A DNA stretch of 64,000 bases from Paenibacillus hunanensis (GTDB taxonomy: Bacteria; Bacillota; Bacilli; Paenibacillales; Paenibacillaceae), in NCBI RefSeq assembly GCF_014645615.1, contig NZ_BMMB01000006.1, forward strand, positions 62,001-126,000, given 5' to 3'. The notes beneath the pieces were generated by a model that was not told the origin of the DNA, made no database searches, and worked only from the letters and a program-made list of their open reading frames with translations. The position numbers and the translations under genes are program-made. Positions 44,386 through 52,090 of this stretch are shown in pieces (position 1 is the first letter of the stretch; every line of letters starts with the position of its first letter).

Positions 44386-45132
44386 ATGATTATTTTGAAA
44401 ACACCCGCAGAGATTGAGCAGATGAAGACAGCAAGCCAGATTGTGGCAGATTGTCATCGTCATCTGGCACAAATGATCGCTCCGGGCATTACGACCATGG
44501 AAATTAATGAATTTGTGAAAAAGCATATTACCCGTCTAGGCGGCAAGCAATTTACGAATGGTTACAATGGCTTTCAATATGAAACCTGTGCCTCGGTCAA
44601 TGATGTGATTGCACATGGTTTTCCTAGCCGTCAGCCGCTGCAAGAGGGCGATGTGCTCAAGATTGATATTGTAGCTGAATACGGGGGCTGGCTAGGGGAC
44701 TCGGCATGGTGCTATGCGGTGGGTCAGGTATCGCCAGCAGCCGAGCAACTGATGCGTGTTACGCGCGAATGTCTGTACAAGGGTATTGAACAGGCAGTAG
44801 TGGGCAATCGTCTGGGCGATGTGACCTCGGTCATTCAGAAGCATGCAGAGAGTCATGGCTATGGTGTCGTACGTGATTTGCTTGGTCACGGGATTGGACG
44901 CGATCTGCATGAGCAGCCAAGCTTTGCACATATCGGTCTACCGGGTAAAGGGCAACGCCTGAAAGAAGGCATGGTATTCACCATTGAGCCGATGATTAAT
45001 GAAGGCACGTATCGAATGACGATTGATGAGGATGGCTGGACGGCACGCACCGCGGATGGCAGACTGTCTGCACAGTATGAGCATACGATTGCAATTACCG
45101 CAGATGGCCCACTTATTTTAACAGAGCAGTAA
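44386..45132 (+). CDS. map: methionine aminopeptidase, type I
   Basis: Removes the N-terminal Met from new proteins. 248 residues. Metal ligands are visible: Asp in KIDIVAEYGGW and in LGDSAW, His in LLGHGIG, Glu in FTIEPMI, and Glu in QYEHTIAI. AAGGAAG lies 9 bases before the ATG. It is not in the ribosomal-protein (adk-map-infA) setting, so it is probably a second, stand-alone MetAP of the genome. A terminator follows. Confidence 0.92.
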   Translation: MIILKTPAEIEQMKTASQIVADCHRHLAQMIAPGITTMEINEFVKKHITRLGGKQFTNGYNGFQYETCASVNDVIAHGFPSRQPLQEGDVLKIDIVAEYGGWLGDSAWCYAVGQVSPAAEQLMRVTRECLYKGIEQAVVGNRLGDVTSVIQKHAESHGYGVVRDLLGHGIGRDLHEQPSFAHIGLPGKGQRLKEGMVFTIEPMINEGTYRMTIDEDGWTARTADGRLSAQYEHTIAITADGPLILTEQ

Positions 45133-45143
45133 TACACACCAGG

Positions 45144-45177
45144 AGCAGCCGACCGATAGTATAGCCGGCTGCTTTTG
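45144..45177 (+). terminator. intrinsic terminator after map
   Basis: AGCAGCCG pairs with CGGCTGCT across 14 bases, followed by TTTG. Confidence 0.75.
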
Positions 45178-45694
45178 TGCTTGATAGACCAGATTGTAAT
45201 CGGAAAATAGAGTGGAAATCCCGCATCGTTACGCTGGATTTATGCTTCATAAAAGAGACAGCTTAGACCGATAATAGAAGTACATAACAGCGTATTCAAA
45301 CGAAGAATTTTGAGGTAATAGTCAATAAATCGGTATGCTCCTATCCAGATATTTCAATATGATTATAAGCATTTAAACGAGTATTCACACGTATATGGTA
45401 ACGATTGCACAACCATATCACAGCCTTTTTTCCAAAATTTACTCGAACATACACAAAAATATATTACAAAACCTACAAAAATTCGACAAAATATCCGATA
45501 TTTCTAGTACAATACATGAAATGTTATGCAAGTGCTGATACACTATATAGCGGAACAAATGGCTAATGAATAATGGACGATGATAAATGAGAACCTATAA
45601 AAGAGGTTAAATCGCAAGGCTGCTCTTCCGATCTACTGCCTAGATACAAATAAGCGACAATCGGACAGCCTGAGCTAAAATGGTGGTGAAGAGA
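45178..45694. other. AT-rich region upstream of the pullulanase
   Basis: No gene was seen. An inverted repeat ATATGGT/ACCATAT lies at 45393-45418. A 14-base stretch at 45622-45635 equals the end of a common sequencing adapter (see findings). Confidence 0.5.
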
Positions 45695-48589
45695 ATGCTG
45701 GATAAGATGAATCATTCCCTGACGCGAACGCTTGATGCGGCGACTGATTATTTTTACGATATAGATGATCTTGGCTTACAGTACACACGTGAGCACAGCA
45801 TATTCAAGCTGTGGACACCGGATGCCGTGCGTGTTGATCTGATGCTATATGACAATCCAGGTACGTATGATCAAGAGGGACGAGTGAAAGACCATACGCA
45901 CGGTACAGCAGTTCCGATGTATTTGGAGGAAGGTGGCGTATGGCAGGTGCGCCAGGAGGGCGATCTGGCTGGACAATACTATATGTATCGTGCCCAGTTC
46001 AAGGACGGCAGTGTGGAGTATGCGGTTGATCCGTATGCACATGCTGTGTCGGCGAATGGTCAACGGACAGCGATTGTCGATTTCCGTACAACCGATCCAG
46101 AGGGCTGGGAAAATGATATTCGTCCGCCAATGTCGAGTCTGACGGATGCAATCATCTATGAACTGCATGTACGTGACTTCTCTATCGATCCTGAGACATC
46201 CATTCAGCACAAAGGTAAATTTCTTGCTTTTACCGAAACCGGCTTGAAGGATGAGTATGGTAACAGTATCGGTATTGACCATCTGCGTGAGCTTGGTGTA
46301 ACCCATGTGCATTTGCTGCCGATTGCTGACTTTCAAACTGTAAATGAGTTAAAAGTCGATGATCCAGACAGTGAGCAGGTCAAGTTTAACTGGGGCTATG
46401 ATCCACAGCATTATAATGTGCCAGAGGGCTCGTATGCTACCGATCCGGCTGATCCAGGCTCACGTATTCGTGAATTTAAAAAGCTCGTACAGGCGCTGCA
46501 TGGTGAAGGGATGCGCGTCGTCATGGACGTTGTGTACAATCATACATTTTCGGTAGAGGATGGTCCATTTGATCGCCTGATTCCGGGTTACTTTTACCGG
46601 ACAGATGAGCGTGGGCAGCTGACCAATGGCTCTGGTGTAGGCAACGAGATTGCTACCGAGCGCCCAATGGTACGCAAATACATCAAGGACTCTCTGCGCT
46701 ACTGGGCGACAGAATATCATCTGGATGGCTTCCGTTTTGACCTGATGGGTCTGATCGATACCGAAACCGTGACTCAATTAACACAGGAGCTGCGCCGTGA
46801 GGTCGATCCGTATATTCTGATCTACGGTGAGCCGTGGACAGGTGGCTGGTCACCATTGCCACAGCAGACGCTGAAAGGCTCGCAGCGTGGCAAAGGCTTT
46901 TCTGTTTTTAATGATAACTTCCGCAGCGCGATCAAGGGTGGAAGTGATGATGATACCAAGGGCTTTGCTACTGGAGAATTTGGCAAGGAAGGCGAGCTGG
47001 TCAAAGGGATTTACGGCTCCATTGGTGATTTTGCTGATAATCCAACCGAGAGCGTGAACTATGTCACCGCACATGATAACTTAAATCTGTGGGACAAAAT
47101 CGTTCGTATTAGCGGAGCAGAGCAGCAATTGTCCTTTTTGCATATGGAGAACGGTAAGCTGGTGAATGGCGGCGATCTGGAGGCTGCTGTTGCGAAGGCT
47201 GATCCGTACGGCACGATTGATGCCAATAAGCTGATGGAGCATGAATGGGTACGCCGTTCCCTGCTTGCGAATGGGATTGTAATGACGAGTCAGGGTATTC
47301 CATTTATCCATGCAGGCGATGAGCTGTTGCGCAGCAAAATGGGTGATCATAACAGCTATCGCAGTCCGGACGAGATCAATATGATCCGCTGGATTAACAA
47401 GCAGCGCTTCCGGGATGTATTTGACTACTATAGCGGACTGATTCATCTGCGTCTGGCGCATCCAGCATTCCGCATGAGTGAGCGCAAGGATGTAGAAAAG
47501 CAGCTGAAAATGCTACGCAGTGATCATCAGGTGGTCGCATTCCAGCTGGGTGAATACGCGAATGGAGATAAATGGCGCCATATTATCGTCATTTACAATG
47601 CGGCAACAACCGAGCAAAGTGTGACTTTGCCACAATTTAGCCGCCAGTGGCAGGTCGTTGTTAACGAACGCACCGCAGGCACGAAGCCACTCGCTTCTGT
47701 GCTTGGTGGCAAGGTAAAAGTCGCTCCACTGTCGATGATGGTATTGTTCGATGAAGAGGATCAATACAAGCCGGTTCCTGCAAGTCTGGAATGGGAATAT
47801 ACGCCAAGCATTGTAGAGCCAGGAGAGAAGCTGCATCTGCGTGTGACACCTCGCGATCAGCGTGGACGCGTTTATACAGCTGAGCGTGTTCGTTTCCAAT
47901 CGTCCAATGAAGAAGCGGTACAGGTTCGTGCAGATGGACGCATTACTGCACTGCGTGAAGGCAATAGCACGATCTGTGTATCCTGTGGCAATGTAGAAAG
48001 CTGCCTGCTGCTTCATGTGGAGACACTTGTGCCGCATATGGTGAATCTGCAAGGCGAGCATCAGGTGTACACAGGTAAGCGCATGAGATTAAAAGCGGAT
48101 GTGCTTGACCAGTATGGACGTCCAATTGCACGTCCGAAGCTGAGCTGGAGCTCCAGTGATAAAGGCGTAGCACGCGTTAATCGTGATGGGATTGTGCGTG
48201 GGATTCATCCAGGCAAAACAAAAATCACCGTAACCTGCGGCAAGGCGACGGCACAGTGGTTTATCGAGGTAATGCCGTATGTACCACGCTGTATTGAGGT
48301 GGAGTACGAGCGTCCGAATCAGGATTATCGCGGCTGGAACCTGTGGGTATGGGGATCTGTACTGGGTCACCGCCAGGTCGACTTCGATCGCATCGAGAAT
48401 GGTCGCGCGGTCGCTCGTATCCAGATTGCGCCGGATGAGACGAATATCGGTTTTATTATTCGTCTAAAAGACTGGCAGGCAAAGGATATTGATACCGATC
48501 GGTACATTTTCGTCGATACGAAGCAAGATTCGATGAAAGTGCTGATTAAAAGCGGAGATCCAGAAATTGATATCGAACCAACCGGTTGA
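45695..48589 (+). CDS. pulA: type I pullulanase with C-terminal Ig-like and starch-binding domains
   Basis: Glycoside hydrolase family 13 debranching enzyme that cuts alpha-1,6 links in glycogen, starch or pullulan. About 964 residues, no signal peptide, so probably intracellular. Order: a CBM48-like N-terminal domain (about 20-130), the GH13 barrel with the type I pullulanase motif FNWGYDP (near 231) and catalytic Asp 349 (GFRFDLMG), Glu 379 (YGEPWTG) and Asp 461 (TAHDN). Then come a C-terminal beta domain, two bacterial Ig-like (BIG2) domains (about 694-775 and 778-860) and a CBM41-like pullulanase-associated domain (about 862-960; YRGWNLWVWG, FIIRLKDWQAKDI). BIG2 and CBM41 are normally on secreted pullulanases, and CBM41 is usually N-terminal. 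The start is uncertain: ATG 45695 has GGTGGTG upstream; ATG 45680 has no site. Confidence 0.9.
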   Translation: MLDKMNHSLTRTLDAATDYFYDIDDLGLQYTREHSIFKLWTPDAVRVDLMLYDNPGTYDQEGRVKDHTHGTAVPMYLEEGGVWQVRQEGDLAGQYYMYRAQFKDGSVEYAVDPYAHAVSANGQRTAIVDFRTTDPEGWENDIRPPMSSLTDAIIYELHVRDFSIDPETSIQHKGKFLAFTETGLKDEYGNSIGIDHLRELGVTHVHLLPIADFQTVNELKVDDPDSEQVKFNWGYDPQHYNVPEGSYATDPADPGSRIREFKKLVQALHGEGMRVVMDVVYNHTFSVEDGPFDRLIPGYFYRTDERGQLTNGSGVGNEIATERPMVRKYIKDSLRYWATEYHLDGFRFDLMGLIDTETVTQLTQELRREVDPYILIYGEPWTGGWSPLPQQTLKGSQRGKGFSVFNDNFRSAIKGGSDDDTKGFATGEFGKEGELVKGIYGSIGDFADNPTESVNYVTAHDNLNLWDKIVRISGAEQQLSFLHMENGKLVNGGDLEAAVAKADPYGTIDANKLMEHEWVRRSLLANGIVMTSQGIPFIHAGDELLRSKMGDHNSYRSPDEINMIRWINKQRFRDVFDYYSGLIHLRLAHPAFRMSERKDVEKQLKMLRSDHQVVAFQLGEYANGDKWRHIIVIYNAATTEQSVTLPQFSRQWQVVVNERTAGTKPLASVLGGKVKVAPLSMMVLFDEEDQYKPVPASLEWEYTPSIVEPGEKLHLRVTPRDQRGRVYTAERVRFQSSNEEAVQVRADGRITALREGNSTICVSCGNVESCLLLHVETLVPHMVNLQGEHQVYTGKRMRLKADVLDQYGRPIARPKLSWSSSDKGVARVNRDGIVRGIHPGKTKITVTCGKATAQWFIEVMPYVPRCIEVEYERPNQDYRGWNLWVWGSVLGHRQVDFDRIENGRAVARIQIAPDETNIGFIIRLKDWQAKDIDTDRYIFVDTKQDSMKVLIKSGDPEIDIEPTG

Positions 48590-48749
48590 GTGTACTCAGC
48601 CGGTTTTTGGTATCTTTATCCATACATTTCCATAAAAGATTGCGAAAAATACATTCACGGTGGAAATCCCCGTCTGTTCCTGATAAAATCATAAACAAAT
48701 TAGCGTTTGGCTTCACCGGAATATGATTTGATGAAGGAGGAACTCGTTA

Positions 48750-48797
48750 ATGGCGATGTTTGAATCACAGGATGCGTTCATGGCGAGGATACAATGA
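48750..48797 (+). CDS. 15-codon ORF translationally coupled to the Ppx/GppA gene
   Basis: AAGGAGG lies 8 bases before ATG, and the frame encodes MAMFESQDAFMARIQ. Its TGA overlaps the next ATG as ATGA. The ribosome site is much stronger than that of the following gene, so this looks like a leader peptide that feeds ribosomes to the phosphatase start. I recognise no family. Confidence 0.5.
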   Translation: MAMFESQDAFMARIQ

Positions 48798-49762
48798 GCG
48801 ATCATCGTAACCGGCTTGGAGTCATTGACATCGGCTCAAATTCGATCCGACTCATTATTTATGAGGCAGGTAGTGATCGAACATGCCGCATGGTGCATAA
48901 GGCAAAGGAAACCGTGCGCCTCGGTGTGAATAGGGATGAGCAGGGAAATCTGAGCGAACAGGATATCCAGACCGTTATTCCCATTTTGCAAAAATTCAAA
49001 AGTATCTGTACCGCTAACCGAGCAGATGATATTCGCGCTGTCGCGACAGCGGCAGTCCGCCAATCTGCCAATACCGAGCAGATTACCGCAACCTGGAAGC
49101 AGGAAACAGGTATACATGTGCAAATTCTGTCCGGTGAGGAAGAAGCGTATTACGGCTTCCTCGGTGTAACCCGCTCGATGCCTGCCCATGTGCAGGAAGG
49201 CTTTATCGTCGATATTGGCGGAGGAAGTACAGAAATCTCTTATTTTAAAGGCGATCAGCTGCTGCACAGCACGTCATTGCCGTGCGGAGCAGTGAACATG
49301 ACCATACAAAACGGCGGCCGCGACCGCTGGTCAGATACATCGTGCGATCAACTCGAACGCAAGTTGCTCACGATGCTGGAGCAATACCCGTGGACTGGCG
49401 AGCACCAAGGCTTACCACTGATCGGATTAGGCGGAGGAATTCGCGCACTGGCTCGAATGGAACGCGAACGCCGCCACCAATCCAAGCCCGCAGGCGATCC
49501 ATACACCATCGAACCGGATACGATCCGTTTCTACGCGGATGCGCTCGCTAACCTGAGCGTCGAAGAACGAATCAACCAATTCGACCTCGCCGCCGACCGA
49601 GCCGACATCATCGTAGCCGGAACCATGATCCTACGTACCGTTTTCGACCATATGGACTGCAATCTCCTGCTAGCCAGCTGGCGCGGCTTGAGCGACGGAC
49701 TCGCTCATCATACGATGAACATGACCCCTCAAGCAGACGAACGACCAGTCAACGGACGCTGA
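48794..49762 (+). CDS. Ppx/GppA phosphatase family protein
   Basis: Exopolyphosphatase / pppGpp phosphatase family protein of 322 residues with the actin-like ASKHA fold. The phosphate-1 motif is GVIDIGSNSIRLIIYE, the catalytic Glu region LSGEEEAYYGFLG, phosphate-2 FIVDIGGGSTEISYF, and adenosine-like IGLGGGIRALARM. This is the short form, without the C-terminal HD extension of E. coli Ppx. It may hydrolyse polyphosphate or pppGpp; sequence does not decide. Translation is probably coupled to a 15-codon ORF by an ATGA overlap. No ppk gene adjoins. Confidence 0.88.
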   Translation: MSDHRNRLGVIDIGSNSIRLIIYEAGSDRTCRMVHKAKETVRLGVNRDEQGNLSEQDIQTVIPILQKFKSICTANRADDIRAVATAAVRQSANTEQITATWKQETGIHVQILSGEEEAYYGFLGVTRSMPAHVQEGFIVDIGGGSTEISYFKGDQLLHSTSLPCGAVNMTIQNGGRDRWSDTSCDQLERKLLTMLEQYPWTGEHQGLPLIGLGGGIRALARMERERRHQSKPAGDPYTIEPDTIRFYADALANLSVEERINQFDLAADRADIIVAGTMILRTVFDHMDCNLLLASWRGLSDGLAHHTMNMTPQADERPVNGR

Positions 49763-49965
49763 GCTAGTATAGTTCTCGTTCGAGCAGGCAATGTTAGGCG
49801 AGAAATCAGTATGCAGCCACTTATCCATTCGCACTGATCCGCCCAATCTCCACCGGCATTTCAGCTTGTCTGAGCTACTGTTGGGGTTGTTCATTTAGTA
49901 GTGCGGATACCAACCGTCCTATCATTGGACAATGAAATGCGCGATTATTTTCATTGAGTAAGCTT

Positions 49966-50007
49966 AAAAGCTTTTCAAGGTCTATTCAGACTTTGGAAAG
50001 CTTTTTT
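49966..50007 (+). terminator. intrinsic terminator
   Basis: AAAAGCTTTTCAAGGTCT pairs with AGACTTTGGAAAGCTTTT over a 4-base loop, with more T after. It lies about 200 bases after the Ppx/GppA gene. Confidence 0.85.
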
Positions 50008-50160
50008 TGTGTTATTTTGCTGTTGATTATCTTCCCATTAAGAAAGGTAGAGGTACGCTCATTAACAGTAGTTACAAAAAGCGAGATAGCGGGTTCATGA
50101 ACAGATTAGGCTGTTTTTTTAATGCGTAGATACTTATCTATTTAGGTATTTAAGGATTTT

Positions 50161-50192
50161 AAGATTTAAGTATTCAAAGATTTAAGTATTCA
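50161..50192. repeat. 16-base perfect tandem repeat
   Basis: AAGATTTAAGTATTCA occurs twice head to tail, flanked by partial copies (AAGGATTTT before, AGGATTCAAA after). Confidence 0.85.
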
Positions 50193-50321
50193 AGGATTCA
50201 AAAATTAGTTTTTAGAATTTAGCGGTAAGGATCTCAGGTTCAATTATTTGGTTTGTAAGTTTTTTATAAGTTCTTTCAGGCCAGATTCTGAAGTTATGTG
50301 CATGGATGTGGACTCAGCACA

Positions 50322-50470
50322 GAACGAAGGGAAGGAAATAAGGGGTAAGGACTCCTTTGGAGGGGCGGGAATCTTCATTCTTTCCCAATTCCAAAAGATT
50401 CCCGCGGCTCCACCCGAGTCCGTCCCCTTATTCCTTCCCGGAGTGGTGCCCCTCCACTCCACCTCAAAAC
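50322..50470 (+). repeat. structured intergenic repeat, copy B
   Basis: Outer stem: GGGAAGGAAATAAGGGG (50329) with CCCCTTATTCCTTCCC (to 50439), then GGACTC with GAGTCC. Inner stem: GCGGGAATCTT (50365) with AAGATTCCCGC (to 50405). A further hairpin GGAGTGG/CCACTCC ends at 50470. The element shares long identity with copy A (23506-23705) but has 9 bases where A has an 80-base insert. It lies about 200 bases before gntP. Confidence 0.85.
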
Positions 50471-50486
50471 TCCAAATCCCCAACTT

Positions 50487-50500
50487 TGCAAGCGCTATCC
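50487..50500. promoter_or_regulatory. cre-like CcpA site upstream of gntP
   Basis: TGCAAGCGCTATCC matches the cre consensus TGNAARCGNWWWCA at 13 of 14 positions. It lies 175 bases before gntP, as expected for carbon catabolite control of gluconate use. I could not place the promoter itself. Confidence 0.55.
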
Positions 50501-50674
50501 TCCTCACGCCTCATTTATCTTCTGCTGACAAGCCGTTTAAACACCAAATAAATAAGGGTAATAAGGCAAAGGCAATATGCCTTTAATGACATGGTATTAC
50601 GTACTACAGCTCATAAAAATGCTGTATACATAGCACGTCATGCACTATATATTCGGAACGGAGGACATGGTCGT

Positions 50675-52048
50675 ATGTATTCTATTTTTGGACTAAGCCA
50701 TGAATGGACGTTGCTTGTATGGGCGCTGGTGGCAATAGCGATATTGATTGTAATGATTGCCCGGTATAAATGGAATCCATTTGTCGTCCTGTTGCTGGCA
50801 TCGTTATTCCTGGGATTGATCATCGGAATGAAGCCGCTGGATGTGGTCGATTCCGTACAAAGTGGATTAGGTGGAACGCTTGGCTCGATTGCGATCGTTA
50901 TTGGACTGGGTACAATGCTCGGTAAAATGATGGCAGAATCCGGTGGAGCAGAGCAGATTGCGACGACGCTGATTGATCGTTTTGGAGAGAAGCGTGTGCC
51001 GTGGGCAATGCTGGTAGTCGGCTTAATCGTCGGAATGCCGGTCTTTTTTGAGGTGGGCATTATTTTGCTCATTCCGATTTTATTTACCGTTATTCGGAAA
51101 ACGAATATTTCACTGCTCAAGGTCGGGATTCCGATGCTGGCAGGTCTTTCTACTGTACACGGTCTATTGCCGCCACACCCGGCACCGATGATCGCGATTA
51201 ATGCGTTTCAGGCCAATATTGGCACGACGATTATGTATGCACTCATTGTCGGGATTCCGACTGCGATTATTGCCGGGCCATTGTTTGGTACATATATCGG
51301 CAATCGGATTGTTGTACAACCAGCTGCTGGACTGTCCGAGCAGTTTTCCTCCAGTCGGCAGGATCAGCCGGAACGTAAGCTGCCAAGCTTTGGGCTGACA
51401 TTGCTGACGATTCTAATGCCGGTTATTTTGATGCTGACCGGCTCGATTACGGAGATTGTTGCACCGGATAGTGGTAGTGGTCTTGCGGTCTTTTTCCGCT
51501 TTATCGGTAATGAAGTGGTAGCGATGTTTATTGCAACGGTATTTGCCTTTTTCTCATTGGGGTTTGCCCAGGGCTTTACCAAAGAGCAGATTTCCAAGTT
51601 TGCCAGTGAGTGTCTGGCACCGACGGCTTCGATCATTTTGATCATTGGTGGCGGTGGTGCATTCAAGCAGGTGCTGATCGATAGCGGTGTAGGTGATGCG
51701 ATTGCGCATGTGGCGACCTCTGCACATGTGAATGTCGTTGTGTTTGCCTTCCTTGTGGCAGCATTGATTCGTGTAGCTACAGGCTCGGCAACGGTCGCAA
51801 TGACTACGGCTGCTGGTATTGTCGCGCCTGTGCTTGCACTCACCCCGGGAGCGAATATCGAGCTGGTTGTACTGGCAACGGGTGCGGGCTCGCTCATTCT
51901 ATCTCATGTAAATGATGCAGGCTTCTGGATGGTCAAGGAATTCTTCAATATGTCCGTCCCGCAGACGCTCAAATCGTGGACAGTGATGGAGACGATTCTA
52001 TCGCTGGTAGCATTTGTATTGATTTTGCTTTTAAATAGTATTGTATAA
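50675..52048 (+). CDS. gntP: gluconate:H+ symporter (GntP family)
   Basis: Polytopic permease of about 457 residues with 12 or more hydrophobic segments. ESGGAEQIATTLIDRFGEKR and ILLIPILFTVI, with GLLPPHPAPMIAINAFQAN, are GntP family signatures. GGAGG lies 10 bases before the chosen ATG; the longer frame to 50591 lacks a site. gntK follows 42 bases later, so the pair imports and phosphorylates gluconate. The gntR repressor and 6-phosphogluconate dehydrogenase genes usual in Bacillus subtilis are absent here. Confidence 0.92.
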   Translation: MYSIFGLSHEWTLLVWALVAIAILIVMIARYKWNPFVVLLLASLFLGLIIGMKPLDVVDSVQSGLGGTLGSIAIVIGLGTMLGKMMAESGGAEQIATTLIDRFGEKRVPWAMLVVGLIVGMPVFFEVGIILLIPILFTVIRKTNISLLKVGIPMLAGLSTVHGLLPPHPAPMIAINAFQANIGTTIMYALIVGIPTAIIAGPLFGTYIGNRIVVQPAAGLSEQFSSSRQDQPERKLPSFGLTLLTILMPVILMLTGSITEIVAPDSGSGLAVFFRFIGNEVVAMFIATVFAFFSLGFAQGFTKEQISKFASECLAPTASIILIIGGGGAFKQVLIDSGVGDAIAHVATSAHVNVVVFAFLVAALIRVATGSATVAMTTAAGIVAPVLALTPGANIELVVLATGAGSLILSHVNDAGFWMVKEFFNMSVPQTLKSWTVMETILSLVAFVLILLLNSIV

Positions 52049-52090
52049 GCTAGAGGACGAGCCATAGTATAGGAGAGGCGGGAGCAGACA

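Larger units (their letters stand above)
49763..50321. other. intergenic region with terminator and tandem repeat
   Basis: Contains a terminator (49966-50007) and a 16-base tandem repeat (50161-50192). No gene was seen. It is very AT-rich near 50100-50270. Confidence 0.5.
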
